Source: Epiperipatus broadwayi (lineage: Eukaryota > Onychophora > Udeonychophora > Euonychophora > Peripatidae). Taken from it: a stretch of DNA of 64,000 nucleotides. The notes beneath the pieces are model-generated. The model was not told where the DNA came from. It searched no databases and saw only the letters and a program-made list of their open reading frames with translations. The DNA lies in contig JAQFVV010006700.1 in assembly GCA_028023455.1 (NCBI GenBank), positions 124,001-188,000 on the forward strand, read 5' to 3'. This document shows, piece by piece, positions 1 to 13,000 of this stretch. Each line of letters begins with the position of its first letter. Position 1 is the first letter of the stretch. The position numbers and the translations under genes are program-made.

Positions 1-127
1 ACCCTCCGCCTTCGGCCACCAACCACTGCCTTGGTTGGTGACTTTACAGCCTTCTGGGAATAAGGGCCATGCTTTATTTTTGTCTGTCATAATTGTATAT
101 ATGTATTGGAATAAATATTTATCTTTT
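1..127 (-). mobile_element. 5' end of an RTE-type LINE, truncated by the window edge
   Basis: These bases match 6909-7035, the 5' end of the LINE at 4,029-7,035, with few differences; the shared stretch contains the words GGTTGGTGACTTTACAGCC and ATAAGGGCCATGCTTTATTT. The rest of this copy lies left of the window. It ends against the satellite at the same base as the downstream copy, so both probably descend from one insertion duplicated with the surrounding array (inference). Confidence 0.75.
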
Positions 128-204
128 TGATGATTATGAATACTTTAACATTGCAGTAAATGATAAATATTTTACTGCAATGTTAAAGTATTCAAAATCA
201 TCAA
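127..204. repeat. Inverted satellite fragment forming a 34-bp hairpin at the LINE 5' junction
   Basis: Arms 127-160 and 171-204 are reverse complements with one mismatch, separated by a 10-bp spacer (161-170). The left arm is satellite family A in reverse orientation and the right arm is the start of the normal forward array. It is the only clearly reversed satellite in the whole block apart from the shorter copy at 7,036-7,053. Likely a template-switch or twin-priming scar at the 5' end of the LINE insertion (inference). Confidence 0.8.
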
Positions 205-3200
205 TATTTTGGAATTTATAATCTGGCTGTATTTCCAAGCTTAAAACGTGCTATGAACATGCTGCTGTACAATACCATGTTTTCATTAAAAAAATTCGCT
301 AATTTTGTCATATTTAGGTAGAATTAGCTAAATTATACTGAACTGCCATGTTAAAATATTCAAATTCACGAATTTTTAGGAATTTAAAATCTGGCTGTAT
401 TTCCAAGCTTAAAACACCCTATGTACATGCTGGTGTACAATACTATATTTTGGATGAATTTTTTCAGTGATTTTGTCATATTTAGGTAACATTAGCTAAA
501 TTATACTGAACTGCAATGTTAAAGTACTCAAATTCATCAATTTTTAGGAGTTTGTAACCTGGCTGTATTTCCAAGCTTAAAACACGCTATGAACATGCTG
601 GTGTACATTACCAAATTTTGAATGAATTTTTTCACTGATTTTGTCATATTTAGGTAGAATTATCTAAATTATACTGAACTGCAATGTTAAAGTATTCAAA
701 TTCATAAATTTTTAGGAAATTGTAACCTGGCTGTGTTTCAAAGCTTAAAACACACTATGATCATGCTGGTATACAATACAATATTTTGAATGAATTTTCT
801 GCTTATTTTGTCATACTTAAATAGAATTAGCTAAATTATACTGAACTGCAATGTTAAAATATTTAAATTCATAAATTTTTAAAAATTTGTAACCTAGCTG
901 TATTTCCAAGCATAAAACGCGCAACGACCATGCTGGTATACAATACTATATTTTGTATGAATTTTTTTGCTGATTTTGTCATATTTAGGTAGAATTAGCT
1001 AAATTATACTGAACTGCAATGTTAACGTATTTAAATTCATCAAATTTAAAGATTTTGCAATCTTACTTTATTTCCAAGCTTAAAATGCACTTTAAACACG
1101 CCGGTGAACAACACAATATTTTGAATGAATTTTTTCAGTGATTTTGTCATATTTAGGTAGAATTAGCTAAATTATACTGAACTGCAATCTTAAAGTATTC
1201 AAATTCATCAATTTTTAAGAATTTGTAACCTGGCTGTATTTCCGAGCTTAAAACACACTATGAACCTACTGGTGTACAATACAATATGTTGAAAGAAGTT
1301 TTTGCTGATTTTGTCATATTTAGATAGAATTAGCTAAATTATACTGATCTGCCATGTTAAAGTATTCAAAATCATCAATTTTTAAGAATATGAATTCCAG
1401 CTGTATTTCCAAGCTTAAAACTTGCTATGAATATGCGGCTGTACAATACAATATTTTGAAAGAATTTTTTGCTGATTTTGTCATATTTAGGTAGAATTAG
1501 CTCTGAACTGCAATGTTAAACTATTCAAAGTCATCAATTATCAGGAATTTGTAACCTGGCTGTATTTCTAAGCTTAAAACGTGCTATGAACCTGCTGGTG
1601 TACAATACTATATTTTGAATGACTTTTTTCACTGATTTTGTCATATTTAGTTAGAATTTGCTAAATTATACTGAACTGCAATGTTAACCTATTGAAGTTC
1701 ATCAAATTTTAGGATTTTGCAATCTTCCTTTATTTCCAAGCTTAAAATGCGCTATAAACCTGCTGGTGGACAATACTATATTTTGAACGAATTTTTTCAC
1801 TGATTTTGTCATATTTAGGTAGAATTAGCTAAATTATACTGAACCCAATGTTAACGTATTCAATTTCATCCATTTTTAGGAATTTGTAAACTGGCTGTAT
1901 TTCCAAGCTTAAAACGCGCTATTAACATGCTGATGTACAATACTATATTTTGAATGAATTTTTTCAGTGATTTTGTCATATTTAGGTAGAATTAGCTAAA
2001 TTATACTGAACTGCAAGGTTAAAGTATTTAAAATCATCAATTTTTAGGAATTTGTAATCTGGCTGTATTCCCAAGCTTAAAACGTGCTATGAACATGCTG
2101 CTGTACAATACTATGTTTTCATAAAAAAAATTCACTAACTTTGTCATATTTAGGTAGAATTAGCTAAATTATACTGAACTGCCATGTTAAAATATTTAAA
2201 TTCACCAATTTTTAGAAATTTAAAATCTGGCTGTATTTCCAAGCTTAAAACACGCTATGAACATGCTGGTGTACATTACCAAATTTTGAATGCATTTTTT
2301 CACTCATTTTGTCATATTTAGGTAGAATTAGCTAAATTATACTGAACTGCAATGTTAAAGTATTCTAATTCATAAATTTTAGGAATTTGTAACCTGGCTG
2401 TGTTTCAAAGCTTAAAACACACTATGAACATGCTGGTGTACAATACAATATTTTGAATGAATTTTTTTGCTTATTTTGTCATATTTATGTAGAATAAGCT
2501 AAATTATACTGAACTGCAATGTTAAAGTATTTAAATTCATAAATTTTTAAAAATATGTAACCTGCCTGTATTTCCAAGCATAAAACGCGCAATGACCATG
2601 CTGGTGTACAATACTATATTTTGTATGAATTTTTTGCTTATTTTGTCATATTTATGTAGAATAAGCTAAATTATACTGAACTGCAATGTTAAAGTATTTA
2701 AATTCATAAATTTTTAAAAATATGTAACCTGGCTGTATTTCCAAGCAGAAAACACGCAATGACCATGCTGGTGTACAATACTATATTTTGTATGAATTTT
2801 TTACTGATTTTGTCATATTTAAGTAGAATTAGCTAAATTATACTGAACTGCAATGTTAAAGTATTCCAATTCATCAATTTTTAAGAATTTGTAACCTGGC
2901 TGTAATTCTAAGGTTAAGATGCGCTATGAACATGCTGGGGAACAATGCTATATTTTGAATATTTTTTTTTTGCTGATTTTGTCATATTTAGGTAGAATTA
3001 GTTAATGGTACTGAACTGCAATGTTAAAGTATTCAAATTTATGAACTTTAGGAATTTGTAAACTGGCTCTCTTCCCAAGCTTAAAACGTGCTATGAACAT
3101 GCTGGTGTACAATACTATATTTTGAATGAATTTTTTCATTGAGTTTGTTTTATTTAGGTAGAATTATCTAAGTTATACGGAACTCATTGTTAAAGTATTC

Positions 3201-4028
3201 AATTTCATCCATTTTAAAGAATTTGTAAACTGGCTGTATTTCCAACCTTAAAATACGCTATGAACATGCTGATGTACATACTATATTTTGTATGAATTTT
3301 TTCAGTAATTTTGTCATATTTAGATACAGTTAGCTAAGTTGTACCAAACTGCAATGTTAACGTATTTAAATTCATCAAATTTTAGGATTTTGCATACTTG
3401 CTTTATTTCCAAGCTTAAAACATGCTATAAACATGGTGGTGTACAATACTATATTTTGAATGAATTTTTTGACTGATTTTGTCATATTTAGGTAGAATTA
3501 GCTAAATGATACTGAACTGCATTGTTAAAGTATTCAAATTCATCAATTTTAGGAATTTGTAACCTGGCTGTATTTCCAAGCTGAAAATGTGCTATGAACA
3601 TGCTGGTGTACAATACTATATTTTCAATGAATTTTTTCACTGATTTTGTTTTATTTAGGTAGAATTAGCTATATTATAGTGAACTCAATGTTAAAGTATT
3701 CAATTTCATGCATTTTTAGGAATTTGTAAACTGACTGTATTTCCAAGCTTAAAATGTGCTATGAACATGCTGATGTACATTACTATATTTTGAATGAATT
3801 TTTTCAGTGATTTTGTCATATTTAGATAGATTTAGCTAAATAATACCGAACTGCTATGTTAAAGTATTCAAATTCATCAATTTTTAACAATTTGTATCCT
3901 AGCTGTATTTCCAAGCTTAAAACGCGTAATGCACATGCTGGTGTAGAATAGTATATTTTGAATGATTTTTTTTGCTGATTTTGTCATATTTAGGTTGAAT
4001 TTGCTAAATTATACTGAACTGCAATGTT
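171..4028 (+). repeat. Satellite family A array, first segment
   Basis: Head-to-tail monomers of about 168 bp. For example, the word TTTTGTCATA recurs at 303, 471 and 639. Hallmarks in order are TTTTGTCATATTTAGGTAG, TTATACTGAACTGCAATG, TTCATCAATTTTTAGGAA, a HindIII site in CCAAGCTTAAAA, and ATGCTGGTGTACAATA. Subtypes recur in order: a monomer series starting near 224 restarts near 2,062, a period of about 11 monomers. Two near-identical neighbours lie at about 2,471-2,806. There is no gene; the open frame at 3,962-4,216 is satellite running into the LINE. Confidence 0.95.
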
Positions 4029-4048
4029 CATCATCATCATCATCATCA
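4028..4048 (-). repeat. (TCA)n microsatellite, the 3' tail of the LINE
   Basis: Seven TCA units lie exactly where the satellite ends. Read on the minus strand they are a (TGA)n tail after the last coding frame of the LINE. Short microsatellite 3' ends instead of poly(A) are typical of RTE-clade elements (established knowledge), which supports both the clade call and this end of the insertion. Confidence 0.7.
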
Positions 4049-4093
4049 ACTATTATCAATCCACTGCAGGAAGAAGGTCTCTCCAAGTTTAAT

Positions 4094-5520
4094 CTATATT
4101 CTCCGATCATTAGCTTCTCTTCTCCACAACACCCCTGCACATTTTCTTATTTCATCCATCCACCTCACATGTGGTCTCTTTCTTGGTCTTTTACAATCTC
4201 TTGGAATCCAGTTTAAAATTTCAATTGTCCATCTATTATCATCTCTTCTAGAAATATGTCCAGCCCAACTCCATTTCAATCTTTTAATTTTTTCAATAAG
4301 GTCAGTAACACCTGTTTGTTGACTTATCCATACATTGCATTTTCGATCTCTTCTTGTTACTCCCAACATACATCTTTCCATACTCCTTTGAGTGGTCTGA
4401 ACTCTCTGTATTGCTTTTTATTAAGTATCCAAGTCTCAGATCCATTAGTAAGAACTGGTAAAACACATTTGTTAAAAACCATCCTTTTCAAACACATAGC
4501 CATATTTCCTTTTAGTATCAAGTTATTTCTAACAAAAGCACTGCAACCAAGTTCAGTTTTATGATTAATTTTTTCCATTATGTTTCCATCTGTATTAATA
4601 ATCTGACCAGGGTATTTGTAACTGTACACTTCTTCTAATTCTTCATAATAAATCTTTATTTTCATATTCTGAGCAAATCGATTAAACATTACTTTAGTCT
4701 TTTTAACATTTATCTTTAGTCCTACTTTTCTACTTTCATCTGCTAACTCCTGCAACATTTCCTGCAGCTCTGAAGCATTATTTACAAAAACAACTACATC
4801 ATTTTCGAAATCTAAATGACTTAAATACTCTTCATTTACTTTCCCTCCTTTAGTTTTTGATTTCAATCCACAAAATACTTCTTGCAGCACTGCTGTAATG
4901 AGTTTTGGAGATATGGAGTCACCTTGTCTTACACCTATCTCAATGTTCATTTTTTCAGTATCATTATGTAATCTAATTGTTGCTGTTACATTTTTATAAA
5001 TATTCTTTAAAATATGACAATATCCTGGATCTATACCTTGATGATCCAATGCTTTAATCACTGAAGAAATGTGTATAGAATCGAATGCCTTTTCATAATC
5101 TCCAAATCCAAAACATAATGACAACTCATATTCGTTTGTTCTTTCTATGACTTTTCTCAATACCTGGATATGATCTATTGTACTAAAACCACTTTTAAAT
5201 CCAGCTTGTTCTCTTGGTTGGTGAAAATCCAAAGTTCTCTGTAGACGAGTTATAATTATCTTGGTAAAATTTTTATATAAAACTGATAAAAGGCTGATAG
5301 GTCTGTAATTTCTAATATCTTCTTTATCACCTTTTTTAAATATTAATATTATTACTGCATTTTTCCAATCTTCTGGTATATCTTTATCATTTAGGCATTT
5401 GGTATGCAACTTTGCTAAAATTGTTTCTATTTCTTCACCTGCTTCTTTTAATATATCAATTATAATTCCATCATTTTTTGGAGCCTTTTCTTTCTTCATA
5501 TACTTAATTGCATGTCTCAC
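4094..5520 (-). pseudogene. RTE reverse transcriptase, C-terminal part of the ORF, frameshifted and catalytically damaged
   Basis: Remains of the reverse transcriptase that would copy the element's RNA at a nicked target. In the frame 5520-4357 (387 residues) one sees NYRPISLLSV at 71-80, motif A DYEKAFDS at 141-148 with its catalytic Asp kept, and motif B RQGDSISP at 198-205. Motif C reads FEND at 238-241 where the family has F/YADD, so one catalytic Asp is now Asn. The usual YLG motif reads YPG near 303. A frameshift near 4,375-4,395 moves the rest to the frame 4381-4094, which has the typical RTE tail (LIEKIKRLKWSWAGHI, RPRKRPHVRWMDEIRK). The amino-terminal linker at 5,521-5,792 has no continuous frame. 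The catalytic loss plus frameshift means a dead copy. Confidence 0.88.
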
Positions 5521-5792
5521 TTCTTCATTTAAAATTCTGGGAAATTCTGAAGATGTAATAGATATAGGAGGTACTTGTTCTTTATTACTATATAATTCTT
5601 GATAAAATCTTCTACCAATTTCATGATGTCCTCTCTCTTTTTACTAATAATTCCATCTTTTTTTCTTATTGCAGATATAAATTTCCTACCAATACCAAAA
5701 TGTTATTTAACATTTTTGAGACTTTTATTTTCTTCTACAGCTTTCCTTGCTATTTCACAGTTATACTTTCTTATATCATTTTGAACTCTTTT

Positions 5793-6998
5793 TTATACCA
5801 TTTTACAAAATTCGAGATATTCAATTCTTTTTAATACATCATTTTTGTATATCTTCATATTCCTTCTTTTCTTCATAAATTCTCTAGTCTCAGTAGAAAT
5901 TTTATTAGTCAATTGCTGCTTTTTTCTACCAGCTATGTTTGTTGCAGTTTTTAAAAGTGTATCAGTTATTTTCGTATTAATTTCATTCAAATCTGTATCA
6001 TGTTCAAAATCTCTTAACACTAGAAACCTATTTGTAAGTTCTAATTTAAATTCATTAGAATGTTTCTGAAGATTAGGAATATCAACTGTAAATATTGTTT
6101 TTCTTAATAATTTTTGTCTCTCTAGTTTTACATTAACATGTAACTTACACCTTACTAATTGATGATAACTTCCTGTGTTAAATTTATTAAGAACATTACA
6201 ATCTTGAAATATGTATTTTCTGTTAGTCAAAATATAATCCATTTCTGCTGTACCTTTATTTGGATGCTTCCATGTCCATTTCCTTTTAACATTTTTCTCA
6301 AAAAATGAATTCATAATGTAAAGTTTTTATTTTTCTGCAAACTCCACAATTTGTCCTGTCTCATTTCTATTACCATAACCAAAATTACCTACAGCAATTT
6401 CATCTTTCATTTGTCTACCAATTCTAGCATTAAAGTCTCCCATAACAATTTTAAAATGTTGTTTACTCTGATCAAAAGCCTTTTGTACATGCATATAAAA
6501 ATCTTCTACTACTTCATCACTATGAGAACATGTTGGGGAATAAACCTGAATTATCTGCATTTGGTTTCTGCTATTAAGTTGTATAACTAATCTTGCCACT
6601 CTGTCTGATACACCATCAATCTCCACGATATTGTTCTTCCACTTTTTATTTATAATAAATCCTACTCGACTTGTATTTCCAATATGTGTGTTTTTATAAT
6701 AGAGTATATGTCCACTTTTTAAATCAATTGTTTCTTTTCCTTTTCTTCTAACTTCACAAAGTCCAATAATATCCCATTTAATATAAGACAGTTCTTCTTC
6801 TAATTCTTGTAATCTTCCTTCATTTGAAAGTGATCTGCAGTTGTAAGTATCTAAATAAAAAGTTGTCATCAAATGGCAGCCTGGGTCCACAATCAGGAAA
6901 TTCTTAGCACCCTCCGCTTTTGGCCACCAACCACTGCCTTGGTTGGTGACTTTACAGCCTCCTGGGAATAAGGGCCATGCTTTATTTTTCTCTGTCAT
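5793..6998 (-). pseudogene. RTE endonuclease domain, frameshifted, catalytic Asp lost
   Basis: Remains of the AP-type endonuclease that nicks target DNA for this LINE. The upper frame (6998-6327, 223 residues) has TYNCRSLSN at 51-59, the Glu of LCEVRRKG at 80-87, VYSPT at 152-156 and GDFNARIG at 187-194. The frame breaks at about 6,314-6,327 and resumes in 6314-5793, with RKWTWKHPNKGTAEMDYIL and then GSYHQLVR, where the family has GSDHRxVR. The Asp of the catalytic SDH motif is therefore Tyr, although His is kept. Such ORFs are often labelled 'craniofacial development protein 2-like' in arthropod annotations (established knowledge); it is a transposon gene, not a host gene. Confidence 0.88.
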
Positions 6999-7035
6999 AA
7001 TTGTATATATGTATTGGAATAAATATGTATCTTTT

Positions 7036-10000
7036 TGATGATTATGAATACTTGCTGTACAATACTACGTTTTCATAAAAAAAAATTCGCTAATTTTGTC
7101 ATATTTAGGTAGAATTAGCTAAATTATACTGAACTGCAATGTTAAAATATTCAAATTCACCATTTTTTAGGAATATAAAATCTGGCTGTATTTCCAAGCT
7201 TAAAACACCCTAAGTACATGCTGGTGTACAATACTATATTTTGGATGAATTTTTTCAGTGATTTTGTCATATTTAGGTAACATTAGCTAAACTATACTGA
7301 ACTGCAATGTTAAAGTACTCAATTTCATCAATTTTTAGGAGTTTGTAACCTGGCTGTATTTCCAAGCTTAAAACACGCTATGAACATGCTGGTGTACATT
7401 ACCAAATTTTGAATGAATTTTTTCACTGATTTTGTCATATTTAGGTAGAATTAGCTAAATTATACTGAACTGCAATGTTAAAGTATTCAAATTCATAAAT
7501 TTTTAGGAAATTGTAACCTGGCTGTGTTTCAAAGCTTAAAACACACTATGATCATGCTGGTATACAATACAATATTTTGAATGAATTTTTTGCTTATTTT
7601 GTCATATTTAAACAGAATTAGCTAAATTATACTGAACTGCAATGTTAAAGTATTTAAATTAATAAATTTTTAAAAATTTGTAACCTAGCTGTATTTCCAA
7701 GCATAAAACGCGCAATGACCATGCTGGTATACAATACTATATTTTGTATGAATTTTTTTGCTGATTTTGTCATATTTAGGTAGAATTAGCTAAATTATAC
7801 TGAACTGCAATGTTAACGTATTTAAATTCATCAAATTTAAGGATTTTGCGATCTTACTTTATTTCCAAGCATAAAATGCACTATAAACACGCTGGTGAAC
7901 AACACAATATTTTGAATGAATTTTTTCAGTGATTTTGTCATAATTAGGTAGAATTAGCTAAATTATACTGATCTGCAATCTTAAAGTATTCAATTTCGTC
8001 AATTTTAAGGAATTTGTAAGCTGGCTGTATTTCTAAGCTTAAAACGCGCTATGAACATACTGCTGTACAATACAATATTTTGAAAAAATATTTTTGCTAA
8101 TTTTGTCATATTTAGGTACAATTGGCTAAGTTGTAACAAACTGCAATCTTAAAGTATTCAAATTCATCAATTTTTAAGAATTTGTAACCTGGCTGTATTT
8201 CCGAGCTTAAAACACACTATAAACATACTAATGTACAATACAATATTTTGAAAGAATTTTTTGCTGATTTTGTCATATTTAGGGAGAATTAGCTAAATTA
8301 TACTGAACTGCCATGTTAAAGTATTCAAAATGATCAATTTTTAGGAATTTGTAATCTGGCCATATTTCCAAGCTTAAAACACGCTATCAACATGCTACTG
8401 TACATTACTATATTTTGATAGAATTTTTTCACTGGTTTTGTCATATTTAGGCCGAATTAGATAAATTGGACTTAACTGCAATGTTAAAGTATTGAAATTC
8501 ATCAATTTTTAAGAATATGTATTCCAGCTGTATTTCCAAGCTTAAAACTTGCTATGAACATGCGGCTGTACAATACAATCTTTTGAAAGAATTTTTTGCT
8601 GATTTTGTCATATTTAGGTAGAATTAGCTCTGAACTGCAATGTTAAAGTATTCAAAGTCATCAATTATCAGGAATTTGTAACCTGGCTGTATTTCTAAGC
8701 TTAAAACGTGCTATGAACCTGCTGGTGTTCAATACTATATTTTCAATGACTTTTTTCACTGATTTTCTCATATTTAGTTAGAATTTGCTACATTATACTT
8801 AACTGCAATGTTAACCTATTGAAGTTCATCAAATTTTAGGATTTTGCAATCTTCCTTTATTTCCAAGCTTAAAATGCGCTATAAACATGCTGGTGGACAA
8901 TACTATATTGTGAACGAATTTATTTCTGATTTTGTCATATTTAGGTAGAATTAGCTAAATTATACTGAACTCAATGTTAAAGTATTCAATTTCATCCATT
9001 TTTAGGAATTTGTATACTGGCTGTATTTCCAAGCTTAAAACGCGCTATGAACATGCTGATGTACAATACTATATTTTGAATGAATTTTTTCTGTGATTTT
9101 GTCATATTTAGGTAGAATTAGCTAAATTATACTGAACTGCCATGTTAAAGTATTTAAAATCATCAATTTTTAGGAATTTGTAATCTGGCTATATTTCCAA
9201 GCTTAAAACACACTATGAACATGCTGCTGTACAATATGATATTTTGATAGAATTTTTTCACTGCTTTTGTCATATTTAGGCAGAATTAGGTAAATTATAC
9301 TGAACTGCTCTGTTAAAGTATTCAAATTATCAATTTTTAGGAATTTGTAACCTGGCTGTATTTCTAAGTTTAAAATGAGCTAAGAACATGCTGGTGTACA
9401 ATGGTATATTTTGAATGAATTTTTTCACTGATTTTGTCATATTTAGGTAGAATTAGCTAAATTGGACTTAACTTCAATGTTAAAGTATTGAAATTCATTA
9501 ATTTTTAAGAATATGCATTCCTGCTGTATTTCCAAGCTTAAAACTTAATATGAACAGGCTGGTGTACAATACAATATTTTGAATGATTTTTTGTACCGAT
9601 TTTGTTATATTTAGGTAGAATAAGCTAAATTATACTGAACTGCAATGATAAAGTATACAAATTCATAAATTTTTAGGAATTTGTAACCTGGTTGTATTTC
9701 CAAGCTTAAAACACGCTATTGACATGCGGGTGTACAATACAATATTTTGAAAGAATTTTTTGCTGATTTTGTCATATTTAGGTAAAATGAGCTAAATTAC
9801 ATTGAAGGGCAATGTTAAAGTATTCAAAGACATCAATTTTCAGGAAATTGTAACCTGACTGTATTTCTATGCTTAAAATGTGCTATGAACCTGCTGGTGT
9901 ACAATACTATATTTCGAATCATTTTTTTCGCTGATTTTGTCATATTTAGGTAGAATTAGCTAAATTATACTGAACTGCAATGTTAACGTATTTAAATTCA

Positions 10001-13000
10001 TCAAATTTTTAGATTTTGCAATCTTGCTTTATTTCCAAGCTTAAAACGCGCTATAAACATGCTGGTGTACAATACAATATTTTGAGTGAATTTTTTCACT
10101 GATTTTGTCTTATTTAGGTAGAATTAGCTAAATGATACTGAACTGCAATGTTAAAGTATTCAAATTCATCAACTTTAGGAATTTGTAACTTGGCTGTCTT
10201 CCCAAGCTTAAAACATGCTATGAACATGCTGGTGTACAATACTATATTTTGAATGAATTTTTAAAGTGATTTTGTCACATTTAGGGGGAATTAGCTAAAT
10301 TGTACTGAACTCCAATGCTAAAGTATTCAAATTCGTCAATTTTTAGGAATTTGTAATCTCATTGTATTTCCAAGCTTAAAACACACTATGAACATACTGG
10401 TGTACAATACAATATTTTGAATGAATTTTTTGCTGATTTTGTCATATTTAGGTAAAATTAGCATAATTATACTGAACTGCAATGTTAAAGTATTCAAAAT
10501 CATCAATTTTTTTGAATTTGTAATCTGGCTGTGTTTCCAAGCTTAAAACGTGCAATGAACATGCTGCTGTACAATACTATATTTTGATAAAAAAAAAAGT
10601 TCGCTAGTTTTGTCATATTTAAATAGAATTAGCTAAATTATACTGAACTGCCATGTTAAAGTATTCAAAATCATCAATTTTTAGGAATTTGTAATCTGGC
10701 TTGATTTCCAAGCTTAAAACACGCTATGAACATGCTGCTGTACAATACTATATTTTGATAGAATTTTTTCACTGGTTTTGTCATATTAAAGCAGAATTAG
10801 GTAAATTATACTGAACTGCTCTGTTAAAGTATTCAAATTCATCAATTTTTAGGAATTTGAAACCTGCCTGTATGTCCAAGTTTAAAATGAGCTAAGAACA
10901 TGCTGCTGTACAATACTATATTTTGAATCATTTTTTTCGCTGATTTTGTCATATTTAGGTAGAATTAGGTAAATTATACTGAACTGCAATGTTAAATTAT
11001 TCCAATTCATTAATTTTTAGGAATTTGTAACCTGGCTGTAATTCTAAGGTTAAAATGCGCTTTGAACATGCTGGGGTACAATACAATATTTTGAATATTT
11101 TTTTTTGCTTATTTTGTCATATTTAGGTAAAATTTGCTAAATTATACTGAACTGCAATGTTAACATATTTAAATTCATCAAATTTTAGGATTTTGCAATC
11201 TTGCTTTATTTCCAAGCTTAAAACGCGCTATAAACATGCTGGGGTACAATACTATATTTTGAATGAATTTTTTAACTGATTTTGTCTTATTTAGGTAGAA
11301 TTAGCTAAATGATACTGAACTGCAATGTTAAAGTATTCAAATTCATCAACTTTAGGAATTTGTAACCTGGCTGTCTTCCCAAGCTTAAAACGTGCTATGA
11401 ACATTCTGGTGTACAATACTATATTTTGAATGAATTTTTTCAATGATTTTGTCATATTTAGGTAGAATTAGCTAAATTGTACTGAACTCCAATGCTAAAG
11501 TATTCAAATTCGTCAATTTTTAGGAATTTGTAACCTCATTGTATTTCCAAGCTTAAAACGCACTATGAACATACTGGTGTACAATACAATATTTTGAATG
11601 AATTTTTTGCTGATTTTGTCATATTTAGGTAAAATTAGCATAATTATACTGAACTGCAATGTTAAAGTATTCAAAATCATCAATTTTTTTGAATTTGTAA
11701 TCTGGCTGTGTTTCCAAGCTTAAAACGTGCAATGAACATGCTGCTGTACAATACTATATTTTGATAAAAAAAAAAAGTTCGCTAGTTTTGTCATATTTAA
11801 ATAGAATTAGCTAAATTATACTGAACTGCCATGTTAAAGTATTCAAATTCACCAATTTTTAGGAATTTAAAATCTGGCTGTTTTTCCAAGCTTAAAACGC
11901 ACTATGAACATGCTGGTGTACAATACTATATTCTGATAGAATTTTTACACTGATTTTGTCATATTTAGATAGATTTAGCTAAATTATACTGAACTGCAAT
12001 GTTAAAGTATTCAAATTTATCAATTTTTAGGAATTTGTAACCTGGTTGTATTTCCAAGCTTAAAACACACTATGTAGATGCTGGTGTACAATACTATATT
12101 TGGATGAATTTTTTCAGTGATTTTGTCATATTTAGTTCGAATGAGCTAAATTATACTGAACTGCAAAGTTAAAGTATTCAAAATCATCAATTTTTAGGAA
12201 TTTGTAATCTGGCTGTATTTCCAAGCTTAAAACGCACTATGAACATGCTGCTGTACAATACTATGTTTTGATAAAAATAATTTCGCTAAGTTTGTCATAT
12301 TTACATAGAATTAGCTAAATTATACTGAACTGCCATGTTAAAGTATTCAAAATCATCAATTTTTAGGAATTTGTAATCTGATTATATTTCCAAGCTTAAA
12401 ACACGCTATGAACATGCTGCTGTACAATACTATATTTTGATAGAATTTTTTCACTGGTTTTGTCATATTAAAGCAGAATTAGGTAAATTATACTGAACTG
12501 CTCTGTTAAAGTATTCAAATTCATCAATTTTTAGGAATTTGAAAGCTGGCTGTATTTCCAAGTTTAAAATGAGCTAAGAACATGCTGCTGTACAATACTA
12601 TATTTTGAATCATTTTTTTCGCTGATTTTGTCATATTTAGGTAGAATTAGGTAAATTATACTGAACTCCAATGTTAAATTATTCCAATTCATTAATTTTT
12701 AGGAATTTGTAACCTGGCTGTATTTCTAAGGTTAAAATGCGCTTTGAACATGCTGGGGTACAATACAATATTTTGAATATTTTTTTTTGCTTATTTTGTC
12801 AAATTTAGGAAAAATTTGCTAAATTATACTGAACTGCAATGTTAACGTATTTAAATTCATCAAATTTTAGGATTTTGCAATCTTGCTTTATTTCCTAGCT
12901 TAAAACGCGCTATAAACATGCTGGTGTACAATACTATATTTTGAATGAATTTTTTCACTGATTTTGTCTTATTTAGGTAGAATTAGCTAAATGATACTGA

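Larger units (their letters stand above)
4029..7035 (-). mobile_element. RTE-type non-LTR retrotransposon inserted in the satellite, inactive
   Basis: A minus-strand element of about 3.0 kb, near full length for an RTE LINE. The order on the minus strand is a short leader, an apurinic/apyrimidinic-type endonuclease (6,998 to about 5,793), a linker, a reverse transcriptase with C-terminal region (5,520 to 4,094) and a (TGA)n tail. Satellite family A flanks both sides. On the left the array stops at GCAATGTT; on the right of the upstream copy it resumes at ACTGCAATGTT, suggesting an 11-bp target duplication (inference across copies). The reading frame is broken at least three times, and key residues of both enzymes are changed, so it cannot move itself. 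Confidence 0.9.

Noticed and set aside
3962-4216. Plus-strand open frame of 84 codons
   Set aside because: It starts in satellite DNA, runs through the TCA microsatellite and into the antisense of the LINE; a poly-Ser stretch comes from the microsatellite.
5399-6590. Plus-strand frames at 5,399, 5,599, 5,845 and 6,351
   Set aside because: They are antisense to the RTE coding regions and have the Ile/Phe/Leu-rich look of shadow frames.
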